Below, piece after piece: positions 17,205-25,275 of a stretch of DNA of 64,000 nucleotides. Location of the stretch: the NCBI GenBank assembly GCA_942492375.1, contig CALOEL010000015.1, positions 1 through 64,000 of the forward strand. The letters are read 5' to 3'. Numbering within the stretch: the first letter of the stretch is position 1; each line of letters starts with the position of its first letter. The position numbers and the translations under genes were made by a program. Below the pieces are notes generated by a model. It had not been told where the DNA came from, made no database searches, and worked only from the letters and a program-made list of their open reading frames with translations. Origin of the DNA: JAHEAO01 sp942492375 (GTDB lineage Bacteria; Pseudomonadota; Alphaproteobacteria; Rhodobacterales; Rhodobacteraceae).

Positions 17205-18032
17205 TCAAGAAGAAGACAGCAGCCTGTCGATCTCGCCGCCGCCGATGGAGTGTGAAAGCGGCGTGAAATCGCCATGACCGAACATCGCCTTGGCCGCGTC
17301 ATGGATCGCGCGATGGGTGACGCGGGCCAGCGCCGAACCAAGCGATATGCGGGCAACGCCCAGCGCGGCGAACTCGGCGCGGGACAGCGCGGTATAGGGG
17401 CCGGCGGCCAGCGCGTTGACCGGCTTTTCGGTGGCTTTGCAGACTTTGGCAAGGTCGTCGCGGGTTTTCGGCAGCGGGACATAGAGGCAATCGGCGCCGG
17501 CCTCGTCGAAGGCGCGGATGCGGTTCAGGGCTTTCTCGATATCGTAGACGCCGTGCATCACGCCATCGGCGCGGGCGACAAGCACGAAGTCTTTGGACAG
17601 GGCGCGGGCGGCTGACGCGGCAGCGCGGATGCGCTCGACGGCAAGCTCGAAGGTATAGGCGGATTTGTCGGCGGGAAGGATGTCTTCGATGGAAATCCCG
17701 GCAAGCCCCGCCTCGGCGGCGAGGCGGACGGTTTCGGCGACATCCTCGGGCGCGTCGGCAAAGCCGTTCTCGAAATCGCCGGAGACGGGCAGGGGCGTGG
17801 CCGCGACCAGATCGGCGGCATGGGCCAGCGCCTGGTCGCGGGTCACCGTGCCATCGGGCTGTCCCAGCGTGAAGGCATGCGCCGCCGAGGACGTGGCCAG
17901 CGCCTCTGCACCGAGGCCCGCAAGCATCTTCGCGCTGCCGATATCCCAGGCATTGGCCAGGATGAAGGGCGTTCCGGGCTTGTGCAGGGCGCGGAAGGCG
18001 GGGCCGGGATCATGTCGGGTTGCGGGGGTCAT
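17205..18032 (-). CDS. Isocitrate lyase / PEP mutase superfamily protein
   Basis: 275 residues of a TIM-barrel carbon-carbon or carbon-phosphorus lyase family. Visible segments are LANAWDIGSAKMLAGLGAEA, VSGDFENGFADAPEDVA, GISIEDILPADKS, VARADGVMHGV and AGADCLYVPLP. The classical ICL cysteine motif K-K-C-G-H is not present, so it is not a true isocitrate lyase. Related proteins include oxaloacetate decarboxylase- and PEP-mutase-like enzymes. Its start overlaps the aminotransferase stop by four bases, so the two are translationally coupled and may act in one pathway. Confidence 0.88.
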   Translation of the reverse strand: MTPATRHDPGPAFRALHKPGTPFILANAWDIGSAKMLAGLGAEALATSSAAHAFTLGQPDGTVTRDQALAHAADLVAATPLPVSGDFENGFADAPEDVAETVRLAAEAGLAGISIEDILPADKSAYTFELAVERIRAAASAARALSKDFVLVARADGVMHGVYDIEKALNRIRAFDEAGADCLYVPLPKTRDDLAKVCKATEKPVNALAAGPYTALSRAEFAALGVARISLGSALARVTHRAIHDAAKAMFGHGDFTPLSHSIGGGEIDRLLSSS

Positions 18033-19201
18033 GGCGCGATCTCCTGTGCGTAGGCGACAAGGCGGGTGAGGGCGTTCCGGAAGGCGTCGTCATCGATGGT
18101 CATCGCCACCCGAACATGGCCGGCGGCGGCCTCGCCGAAGCTTTCGCCGGGCATCACCGCGATATGGTGGCGTTCGAGCAGGCGGTCGGCGAAGCTGTCG
18201 CCCGACAGCCCGGTGGCGCGGATGTCGAGCATCACGTACATCGCCCCGCCCGACGGGATCGCCCGCACCAGGTTCTGACCCGACAGCACCTCGAGCGCGA
18301 TCTGCCGGCGGCGGCGGAACGGCGCGGCGATACGCTCTTCCAGTGCTGCGCCCTGATCGAGCGCATAGACCGCCGCCTCCTGGATATAGCCCGGCACGCC
18401 GTAGGTCGTATGGGTGGCCAGGGTGATAAGATGCGCGATGGCATCGCCTGGCCCCACGATCCAGCCGATCCGGCTGCCCGTCATCGCATGGCTCTTCGAC
18501 ATCGAGCCGACGACCAGCGTCCGTTCCGCCATGCCGGGCAGCGACCGGGGCGAGATGTGCTCGCCTTCCCAGACTTGCGTGTCGTAGACCTCGTCGGAGA
18601 TCAGCCAGAGATCGCGGTCGATGCAGACCCCGGCGATGCCCTCCATCGTCTTGCGGGAATAGACGACGCCCGTGGGGTTGTTCGGCGAATTGATCATGAG
18701 CGAGACCGCCCCGTCGGCGCGGGCGGCGATCTCGGCGGGGTCGGGCTGGAACGCATGGCGCGACCGCGTCGGCACCGCGACGGGGACCGCGCCCACGGCG
18801 CGGATCGTGCCGGGATAGGTGGCGTAATAGGGATCGACGTAAAGCGCCCGGTCGCCGGTATCGCAGGCGGCGCGATGCGCGGCGAAAAGCCCGGCCTGGC
18901 CGCCCGGCGTGATGATGACATTCTCGGGCCCCGTCGGCACGCCGGTGCGCTCGGCGATGCGCCGGGCGACGGTCTGGCGCAGCGCCGGGGTGCCCGGAAC
19001 GCTGGCATAGCCGGTCTGGCCCGCCATCGCGGCGCGGTGCATCTCGGCCAGGATCTCGGGCGCGGTGCGGATGTCATGCTCGCCGATGGTCAGCTCGGTC
19101 ACGCCGGTCCCCTCGGCGATCATCCGGCGCGCCTTGAGAAACAGGCCCCACCCGTCGGAGCCGCCGCCGGTCAGCCCGGTGATGGTGTCAGATAGCTGCA
19201 T
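18029..19201 (-). CDS. PLP-dependent class I/II aminotransferase
   Basis: 390 residues from the ATG at 19201 (MQLSDTITGLTGGGSDGW). Fold type I aminotransferase: SLMINSPNNPTGVVYSRKTM, LISDEVYDTQVWEG, and the PLP lysine in GSMSKSHAMTGSRIGWIVG. The C-terminal arginine region RVAMTIDDDAFRNALTRL fits substrate carboxylate binding. Specificity is not readable. It is coupled to the PEP-mutase-like gene downstream. Confidence 0.9.
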   Translation of the reverse strand: MQLSDTITGLTGGGSDGWGLFLKARRMIAEGTGVTELTIGEHDIRTAPEILAEMHRAAMAGQTGYASVPGTPALRQTVARRIAERTGVPTGPENVIITPGGQAGLFAAHRAACDTGDRALYVDPYYATYPGTIRAVGAVPVAVPTRSRHAFQPDPAEIAARADGAVSLMINSPNNPTGVVYSRKTMEGIAGVCIDRDLWLISDEVYDTQVWEGEHISPRSLPGMAERTLVVGSMSKSHAMTGSRIGWIVGPGDAIAHLITLATHTTYGVPGYIQEAAVYALDQGAALEERIAAPFRRRRQIALEVLSGQNLVRAIPSGGAMYVMLDIRATGLSGDSFADRLLERHHIAVMPGESFGEAAAGHVRVAMTIDDDAFRNALTRLVAYAQEIAP

Positions 19202-19279
19202 GGCGACTCTCCGCGCGCTTTCGCGGAAGGGGCCACAGGGGGTGGAGTTTGTCAAATGCAGGATCGTGATGGGCAGCGA

Positions 19280-19741
19280 TCACGGATCCTCGGGCGCGTC
19301 CCCCATCAGGTAGCGCGGCCCCTGGCCTTTTTCCGCCGCGGCATCCTGCCGGTTGTAGAGATGGCACTGCTTCAGCGACAGGCAGCCGCAGCCGATGCAT
19401 TTGTCGAGCCGCGCGCGCAGCGCCGTCAGCCCCTCGATCCGCGCATCAAGCTCGGCCCCGAAACGGCGGCTGATCTTCGACCAGTCGGCCTTGTTGGGGG
19501 TCCGGCCCTCGGGCAGGGCGGCGAACTGGGCGCGGATCTCGGCCAGCGTGAAGCCCAGCCGCTGCGCGATCATGACGAAGGAAAGCCGCCTGATATCGGC
19601 GCGCTCGTAGCGCCGCTGGCCGCCGACATTGCGGTCCGGATGCACCAGCCCCTGATCCTCGTAGAACCGGATCGCCGAGACGGCGAGGCCGGTCCGTTCC
19701 GCGACCTGGCCGATGCTCAGCCCATGGGCCTTCAACTTCAT
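19280..19741 (-). CDS. soxR: Redox-sensitive regulator SoxR
   Basis: 153 residues from the ATG at 19741, with GAGG seven bases upstream. N-terminal MerR-type helix-turn-helix (LSIGQVAERTGLAVSAIRFYE), a dimerisation helix, then the [2Fe-2S] motif with cysteines 115, 118, 120 and 126, spaced C-x2-C-x-C-x5-C as in SoxR. The oxidised cluster turns on target promoters with a 19-bp spacer. Its own start lies seven bases from the SoxR operator, so it is probably autoregulated. Outside enteric bacteria SoxR typically senses redox-active compounds. Confidence 0.95.
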   Translation of the reverse strand: MKLKAHGLSIGQVAERTGLAVSAIRFYEDQGLVHPDRNVGGQRRYERADIRRLSFVMIAQRLGFTLAEIRAQFAALPEGRTPNKADWSKISRRFGAELDARIEGLTALRARLDKCIGCGCLSLKQCHLYNRQDAAAEKGQGPRYLMGDAPEDP

Positions 19742-19743
19742 GC

Positions 19744-19774
19744 TTGACCTCAACTATGGTTGAGGAATTAGACA
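19744..19774 (+). promoter_or_regulatory. SoxR operator inside a 19-bp-spacer promoter
   Basis: The 18-bp palindrome CCTCAACTATGGTTGAGG (19748-19765) matches the SoxR box consensus. On the plus strand it lies between TTGACC (-35, 19744) and TAGACA (-10, 19769), with a 19-bp spacer, the over-long spacing on which SoxR acts. Transcription would run into the VOC gene at 19818. Confidence 0.9.
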
Positions 19775-19817
19775 ACGGACCGTCAGAGGATTCAACCGAT
19801 ACGGAAAGGAAATTTCG

Positions 19818-20198
19818 ATGAGCCATCTGGAACATGTGAACATCACCGTCAGCGACCCGGCGAAGACGGCGGCGATGCTGGACGACCTCTTTGGCTGGAA
19901 AGTGCGCTGGAAGGGCACGGCGATCCATGGCGGCACGACGTATCATGTCGGCAGCGACGATCAGTATCTGGCGGTCTATACCGGGCCGAACGGCAAGCAG
20001 AAACCCGGCGATGACAGCTATTCGATGCGCGGCGGGCTGAACCATGTCGGAGTGGTGGTCGATGACCTCGATGCCGCCGAGGCGCGCGTCAAGGCACTGG
20101 GCTTCGAACCGCACAGCCATGCCGACTATGAACCGGGGCGGCGGTTCTATTTCCGCGACCATGACGGGATCGAGTTCGAGCTGGTGAGTTACAGTTAG
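19818..20198 (+). CDS. VOC-family protein, likely SoxR target
   Basis: 126 residues with the paired beta-alpha-beta units of the glyoxalase/dioxygenase/antibiotic-resistance fold: SHLEHVNITVSDPAKTAAML first, LNHVGVVVDDLDAAEARVKA second. Possible metal ligands are H6 and the late E in GIEFELVSYS. Transcribed divergently from soxR through the SoxR operator, so probably induced by redox-cycling compounds. A glyoxalase-like or drug-binding role is an inference. Confidence 0.87.
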   Translation: MSHLEHVNITVSDPAKTAAMLDDLFGWKVRWKGTAIHGGTTYHVGSDDQYLAVYTGPNGKQKPGDDSYSMRGGLNHVGVVVDDLDAAEARVKALGFEPHSHADYEPGRRFYFRDHDGIEFELVSYS

Positions 20199-20206
20199 GT
20201 AACGGT

Positions 20207-20257
20207 GCCGCCCTGCGGGCGGCAAGATATGGTTTTGCGAGGCCCTTTGGGCCTCGC
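20207..20257 (-). repeat. Two adjacent perfect hairpins in an intergenic region
   Basis: GCCGCCC-TGC-GGGCGGC (20207-20223) and GCGAGGCCC-TTT-GGGCCTCGC (20237-20257) are perfect stems of 7 and 9 bp. They lie between the VOC gene and the convergent MmcQ gene. On the minus strand they follow 3'-end element copy D. No T-tract follows either on either strand, so they are not classical terminators. Confidence 0.75.
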
Positions 20258-20260
20258 GCT

Positions 20261-20291
20261 GCCTTCGGCGAGGATATTTGGCAACGGAAGA
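20261..20291 (-). repeat. 3'-end element copy D
   Basis: Minus strand, shortly after the stop of the MmcQ-like gene: CGTCTTCCGTTGCC then AAATATCCTCGCCGAAGGC, followed by two perfect hairpins. A diverged copy of the element seen after five other genes. Confidence 0.65.
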
Positions 20292-20296
20292 CGAGG

Positions 20297-20647
20297 TCAG
20301 TCGGGAAAGGGGTCCAGCCCGGCCTGCGCCTTTTTCGTCAGACCCTTGCGGATGATCCGGTAGGCGCTGTGCAGCCGGTCGGTCAGTTCCGCCTCGTTGA
20401 CCTTGTCCCAGTCGATCAGCACCCAGCTTTTGTGAAAATACGGCGCGCGGGTCGCATGGCCGACCTCGATCAGCAGCCCAGCGGTCTCGATATCGGGCGT
20501 CTTGACAGAGACGCCGGGGGTCACCGCGCCGATACAGGCGAACATCTTGCCGCCGACCTTCCAGGCGTCATGGCCGCCGCCCCAGGGGTCGGAATTCTCG
20601 GCTCCGGGGAGTTTTTCGCAGATGGCATTGACCAGTTCTCGGGACAT
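20297..20647 (-). CDS. MmcQ/YjbR-family DNA-binding-fold protein
   Basis: 116 residues. It shows the family features: an N-terminal short helix with LPGAENSDPWGGGHDAWKVGGKMFACIG, then VSVKTPD and PYFHKSWVLIDWD. The YjbR fold resembles a DNA-binding module, but no biochemical function is assigned. Single gene; the region to cysS (20648-20852) shows no other gene. Confidence 0.87.
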   Translation of the reverse strand: MSRELVNAICEKLPGAENSDPWGGGHDAWKVGGKMFACIGAVTPGVSVKTPDIETAGLLIEVGHATRAPYFHKSWVLIDWDKVNEAELTDRLHSAYRIIRKGLTKKAQAGLDPFPD

Positions 20648-20852
20648 GGGCGCAGGATCGGGCTTCCGGCGCGGTCTTGCAAGAGGCTTGGCAGAGGCGG
20701 GGATTCGGTGGTAAAGCTTCGCCCATGACCAGACGCGCCGCCATCATCTGCTGCATTATCACCTGCTGACACACGTCGCGGGCCGGTCACCTTTTCCCTG
20801 AAAGAAGAAGTTGCTAAAGCCCGCGGGATAGATCCGTGCGAGGACTCGTTTC

Positions 20853-22310
20853 ATGACGACGATCAGGCTTTACAACACCAGGACCCGCACCAAGGAGGAG
20901 TTCACCCCCTTGGACGACAAGAATGTGCGGATGTATGTCTGCGGGCCGACCGTCTATGACCGCGCGCATCTCGGGAATGCGCGGGCGGTGGTGGTGTTCG
21001 ACGTGCTCTACCGGCTGCTGCGGCATGCATATGGCGCCGACCACGTCACCTATGTGCGCAATTTCACCGATGTCGATGACAAGATCAACGCCGAGGCCCT
21101 GCGACGCCGCGAGGCCGGCGCGGAAGGGTCGTTGGAAGAGCTGGTCCGCGAACGCTCGGACGAGACGATCCGCTGGTATCACGAGGATATGGATGCCCTG
21201 GGCGCGCTGCGCCCGACCCATGAGCCGCGCGCGACCGAGTGGATCGGTGCGATGATCGCGATGATCGAGGATCTGATCGCCAAGGGTCATGCCTACGAGG
21301 CCGAGGGCCATGTGCTGTTCGCCGTGGAAAGCTACGCGGGTTATGGCAAGCTGTCGGGCCGCACGGTCGAGGACATGATCGCCGGCGCCCGCGTCGAGGT
21401 CGCGCCCTACAAGCGCAACCCGATGGATTTCGTGCTGTGGAAACCGTCGGATGACGAATTGCCGGGATGGGAGAGCCCCTGGGGCCGGGGACGGCCGGGC
21501 TGGCATATCGAATGCTCGGCGATGGCGCATGAAATCCTGGGCGACAGCTTCGACATCCATGGCGGCGGCACGGATCTCGTGTTCCCGCACCACGAGAACG
21601 AGATTGCGCAATCGGCCTGCGCGCATCCCGAAGGCGATTTCGCGCAGGTCTGGATGCATAACGAGATGCTGCAGGTCGAGGGCAAGAAGATGTCCAAGAG
21701 CTTGGGCAATTTCTTCACGGTGCGGGATCTGCTGGATCATGGCGTGCCGGGCGAGGTGATCCGGTTCGTGATGCTCGGGACGCATTACCGCAAGCCGATG
21801 GACTGGACGGAGAAGAAGCGGGAGGAGGCGGAGTCCCATTTGAACCAATGGCACAGGTTGGAGCGGAATGGCTTGAGCAAGAAACTTGGCGACGACGAGA
21901 TTGCCGATCTGGTCGATCCGCAATTGCTCGACGCCCTTGGCGACGATCTGAACACGCATGAGGTCATGTCGCGCTTGAAGCAGTTGCGCAAGGATGCGGA
22001 ATTACCCTTCAAGAAGGACTCGGAAGCAATGCGTCGCTTCTTCGCGAATGTCCGCTTTATGGGATTTCACGATCTCGACACCCACAGACTGAAACGATCT
22101 GACGCTGTGCGCCGTGCAGTTGACGAGGTGTTTCTGGAGGGTGTCATAGAAGAGTTGCAGTCCGCTCGGGCCGAACAGGACTGGGCCAAGGCAGATGCTA
22201 TCAAGACCGCTCTCGTCGGCGCAGGAGTGCAGGTGATGATTGGTCCGGAGGGAGTGGATTATGAACTTGCCCCGGAATTCGATCCCGCCAAGCTGGAGGC
22301 CCTTCGATGA
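20853..22310 (+). CDS. cysS: Cysteinyl-tRNA synthetase
   Basis: 485 residues, full length. Class I signatures: HLGN (HIGH-type, ~39-42) following VCGPTVYDRA, and KKMSKSLGNFF later. Zinc ligands are C30, C at GWHIECSAMAHE, and His/Glu in FPHHENEIAQSACAHPEG. It charges tRNA-Cys. Oddity: from about 21,830 to the end the gene is visibly less GC-rich and uses different codons than its first two thirds. It is followed by palindromic repeats. Confidence 0.96.
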   Translation: MTTIRLYNTRTRTKEEFTPLDDKNVRMYVCGPTVYDRAHLGNARAVVVFDVLYRLLRHAYGADHVTYVRNFTDVDDKINAEALRRREAGAEGSLEELVRERSDETIRWYHEDMDALGALRPTHEPRATEWIGAMIAMIEDLIAKGHAYEAEGHVLFAVESYAGYGKLSGRTVEDMIAGARVEVAPYKRNPMDFVLWKPSDDELPGWESPWGRGRPGWHIECSAMAHEILGDSFDIHGGGTDLVFPHHENEIAQSACAHPEGDFAQVWMHNEMLQVEGKKMSKSLGNFFTVRDLLDHGVPGEVIRFVMLGTHYRKPMDWTEKKREEAESHLNQWHRLERNGLSKKLGDDEIADLVDPQLLDALGDDLNTHEVMSRLKQLRKDAELPFKKDSEAMRRFFANVRFMGFHDLDTHRLKRSDAVRRAVDEVFLEGVIEELQSARAEQDWAKADAIKTALVGAGVQVMIGPEGVDYELAPEFDPAKLEALR

Positions 22311-22321
22311 AACCCGCCGCA

Positions 22322-22391
22322 GTCCCGGACTTGATCCGGGACCTCTTCCGCCGAGTGCGAAAGTCAGAGGCCCCGGATCAGGTCCGGGGCC
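22322..22391. repeat. Two REP-like palindromes after cysS
   Basis: GTCCCGGACTTGATCCGGGAC (22322-22342) and GGCCCCGGATCAGGTCCGGGG, then CC (22369-22391). They are near-perfect palindromes sharing the CCGGA-TGATCCGG theme and arranged in opposite orientation. Palindromes of this kind are dispersed in alphaproteobacterial genomes. The rest of 22311-22563 is AT-richer and holds no recognisable gene. Confidence 0.75.
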
Positions 22392-22563
22392 GCGAAGGCT
22401 TCGGATTGAGCCGAGAAAGACCGGCGACCGCAGCGGTGTGTACCGAAATGGACCAAGACCGCGCCCGTTCAATCCTTAAAATTCCCCTAACAAAAAATCA
22501 CAACCCATTGAAATCATTCAATTCCGCCAAATGTCCACATGTGGACACGGCACGGATGCACCC

Positions 22564-24186
22564 ATGACCCGCGAACCCCTCTCCCTCTTCGACACCACCC
22601 TGCGGGACGGCCAGCAGACCCAGGGCGTGCAGTTCTCGACCCCCGAAAAGCACCAGATCGCCGCCACGCTGGACGCCCTCGGGATCGACTATATCGAGGG
22701 CGGCTGGCCCGGCGCCAACCCGACCGACAGCGAGTTCTTCGCCGCCCCCCCGAAGACCCGCGCGACCTTCACCGCCTTCGGCATGACCAAGCGATCCGGG
22801 CGGTCGGCCGAGAACGACGACGTGCTGGCGGCGGTCCTTAACGCCGGCACCCGCTCGGTCTGCCTCGTCGGCAAGGCCCATCCCTTTCACGTCGAAACGG
22901 CGCTTGGCATCCCTCTGGCCGAGAATGTCGACAACATCGCCCGCAGCTTCGAGCATGTCACCGCCTCGGGCCGCGAGGCCCTGTTCGATGCCGAGCATTT
23001 CTTCGACGGCTACAAGGCCGACCCCGATTACGCGCTGGACTGCCTGCAAGCCGCCCACAAGGCCGGTGCCCGCTGGATCGTGCTTTGCGATACCAATGGC
23101 GGCACTCTCCCGGCAGAGGTCCATGCGATCACCAAGGCGGTGATCGACAGCGGCATTCCCGGCACCCATGTCGCGATCCACACCCATGACGACACCGGCA
23201 ACGCGGTGGCCAATTCGCTGGCCGCGGTCGATGCCGGGGCGCGGCAGATCCAGGGCACGCTGAACGGCCTCGGCGAGCGCTGCGGCAATGCCAACCTGAC
23301 GACGCTGATCCCGACCCTGCTCTTGAAGGAGCCGTACAAAGGCCGCTTCAAGACCGGCGTGACAGAGGAGGCGCTGGCCAACCTCACCCGCGCCTCGCGG
23401 ATGCTCGACGATATCCTGAACCGGGTGCCTTTGCGCAGCGCGCCTTACGTCGGCGCCTCGGCCTTCGCCCACAAGGCGGGCCTGCATGCCAGCGCGATCC
23501 TGAAGGATCCTTCGACCTATGAACATGTCGAACCTTCGGTCGTCGGCAATGCACGCATCGTGCCGATGTCGAACCAGGCCGGGCAGTCGAACCTGCGGAC
23601 CAGGCTGGAGGAAATGGGCGTGCAGGTCGAACGCGTCGACCCCGCGCTCGGCCGCATCCTCGACGCGATCAAGGAGCGCGAGGCCGAGGGATATTCCTAC
23701 GACACGGCGCAGGCGAGTTTCGAACTTCTCGCGCGGCGTGAACTGGGGCAATTGCCGAACTTCTTCGAGGTCAAGCGCTACAAGGTCACGGTCGAGCGGC
23801 GCAAGAACAAGTATGACCGGATGGTCAGCCTGTCCGAGGCTGTCGTCGTGGTGAAGATCGGCGGGCAGAAGATGCTTTCGGTATCGGAATCGATGGACGA
23901 GAGCGGCGCCGATCGCGGTCCGGTCAACGCCTTGGCGAAGGCTCTGGGAAAGGACCTGGGCCCCTATCAGGCGATCATCGACGATCTGCGGCTGGTGGAT
24001 TTCAAGGTTCGGATCACCCAGGGCGGCACCGAGGCGGTGACCCGCGTGGTGATCGACAGCGAGGACAGCAAGGGCCGGCGCTGGTCAACGGTGGGCGTCA
24101 GCCCGAACATTGTGGATGCATCCTTCGAGGCGCTGCTCGATGCGATCAACTGGAAACTGATCCGCGACGGGGCGACGCCGGCATGA
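22564..24186 (+). CDS. cimA: (R)-citramalate synthase
   Basis: 540 residues from the ATG at 22564 (MTREPLSLFDTTLRDGQQTQ). HMGL-type TIM barrel with FDTTLRDGQQ at the start, IHTHDDTGNAVANSLAAVDAG with metal-binding His residues, and TLNGLGERCGNANL. The second half has the LeuA-type allosteric dimer domain (ITQGGTEAVTRVVIDSED). It condenses pyruvate and acetyl-CoA to citramalate for threonine-independent isoleucine synthesis. The longer start at 22531 would add an atypical leader. The stop overlaps the next gene by four bases. Confidence 0.93.
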   Translation: MTREPLSLFDTTLRDGQQTQGVQFSTPEKHQIAATLDALGIDYIEGGWPGANPTDSEFFAAPPKTRATFTAFGMTKRSGRSAENDDVLAAVLNAGTRSVCLVGKAHPFHVETALGIPLAENVDNIARSFEHVTASGREALFDAEHFFDGYKADPDYALDCLQAAHKAGARWIVLCDTNGGTLPAEVHAITKAVIDSGIPGTHVAIHTHDDTGNAVANSLAAVDAGARQIQGTLNGLGERCGNANLTTLIPTLLLKEPYKGRFKTGVTEEALANLTRASRMLDDILNRVPLRSAPYVGASAFAHKAGLHASAILKDPSTYEHVEPSVVGNARIVPMSNQAGQSNLRTRLEEMGVQVERVDPALGRILDAIKEREAEGYSYDTAQASFELLARRELGQLPNFFEVKRYKVTVERRKNKYDRMVSLSEAVVVVKIGGQKMLSVSESMDESGADRGPVNALAKALGKDLGPYQAIIDDLRLVDFKVRITQGGTEAVTRVVIDSEDSKGRRWSTVGVSPNIVDASFEALLDAINWKLIRDGATPA

Positions 24187-24926
24187 GCCTGTCGGCCTGC
24201 GCCGAGATCACCCGCAAGGGCGACCCGGACCGGTTTCTGGCGACGATGGCCGCGCCGCCCGAGGCGCGCAAGATCCTGTTTCCGCTCTATGCCTTCAATG
24301 TCGAGGTCGTCCGCGCGCCCTGGGTGACCCAGGAACCGATGATCGCCGAGATGCGGCTGCAATGGTGGCGCGACGCGCTGGCCGAGATCGGCGAGGGCGG
24401 GGTGATCCGCGGTCACGAGGTGGTGACGGAACTCGCGCATGTGCTGCCCAAGGACATGGTGCCGGTGCTCGACATGCTGGTCGCGGCACGGCGCTGGGAC
24501 ATCTACGACGAACCCTTCGAGGGTATCGAGGCCTTCAACGCCTATCTGACCGATACCGGCGGAGGACTGATGCGGGCGGCCGCACACGCGCTCGGTGCCG
24601 AGGACGACGGCACGGCGCAGGACATTGGCAGGATCGGAGCCTTCGCGAATTTCCTGCTTGCGGTTCCGACTTTGAAGGCGCGTGGTCGTCGTCCCTTGTT
24701 GGCGGAAGACGCCGCGACGACGGCGGATCTGGCGAGGCAGTGGTTGAAATCCTTCAAGATGATGCGGCCCAAGGGTCCGACGCGCATTGCGGCTCTGGCT
24801 GCATGGCAGGCCCCGGCGATTCTGGCGCGCGCCACGAAAGAGCCTTCAGCGATCCTCGAGGGCCGCCTTGCCTTGTCGGATTTTCGGAAGCGGGCTTCGC
24901 TGCTCTGGCGTGCTGCCTTGGCCTGA
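24183..24926 (+). CDS. Squalene/phytoene synthase-like protein (NDUFAF6-type)
   Basis: 247 residues. It keeps the isoprenyl synthase fold pattern: PPEARKILFPLYAFNVEVVRAPW, MRLQWWRDALAEI, FNAYLTDTGGGLMRAAAHALG. The two Asp-rich diphosphate-binding motifs (D-x-x-x-D) are not seen, so catalysis is doubtful. It resembles the NDUFAF6 branch linked to respiratory complex I assembly. Coupled to cimA by a four-base overlap, though no metabolic link is obvious. Confidence 0.8.
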   Translation: MSLSACAEITRKGDPDRFLATMAAPPEARKILFPLYAFNVEVVRAPWVTQEPMIAEMRLQWWRDALAEIGEGGVIRGHEVVTELAHVLPKDMVPVLDMLVAARRWDIYDEPFEGIEAFNAYLTDTGGGLMRAAAHALGAEDDGTAQDIGRIGAFANFLLAVPTLKARGRRPLLAEDAATTADLARQWLKSFKMMRPKGPTRIAALAAWQAPAILARATKEPSAILEGRLALSDFRKRASLLWRAALA

Positions 24927-24975
24927 CTCGCGCCCGGCCTTCGCTGCCCGGACCTGATCACCGCGTCGATTGCGC

Positions 24976-25092
24976 CTAGAACAACCGGATCGTGTTCGGT
25001 CCCGAGAACGTCGTCGTCCCGGACGTCTCGATTGCTGTCATCAGCGTCGTCGTGATGATGAGGATGATCAAAGCCGCTGTCGTCAACCGCAT
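24976..25092 (-). CDS. Possible 38-residue hydrophobic peptide
   Basis: In the 349-base gap between the synthase-like gene and the MFS gene, the minus strand carries ATG at 25092 and TAG at 24976. The product, MRLTTAALIILIITTTLMTA followed by IETSGTTTFSGPNTIRLF, has one membrane-type or signal helix and a short Thr/Ser-rich tail. A purine-rich GGGAGCGGGGG lies 5-15 bases upstream. Real coding status is uncertain. The rest of 24927-25275 shows nothing recognisable. Confidence 0.4.
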   Translation of the reverse strand: MRLTTAALIILIITTTLMTAIETSGTTTFSGPNTIRLF

Positions 25093-25275
25093 GGTGCCCC
25101 CGCTCCCTTACGCAATTCCGATCATGCCAAATCGGGCATCCCCATGCAAAAAATACGGCAGAAATGTGGCGCTTTGGCTCGCCACGGGGGTCAATGCCAG
25201 CAGGCAAACCGGATTTGTAGCGAATATCGGGACAATGGCGACGGATCGATACCGGAGCGTGCCAAGCTCTCCGAC

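Noticed and set aside
15818..17266. A 482-codon plus-strand frame
   Set aside because: Antisense to the PLP decarboxylase, whose catalytic motifs are unambiguous.
18020..19195. A 391-codon plus-strand frame
   Set aside because: Antisense to the aminotransferase; Arg/His/Gly-rich composition of a shadow frame.
20814..21959. A 381-codon minus-strand frame
   Set aside because: Antisense to cysS, which has intact synthetase motifs.
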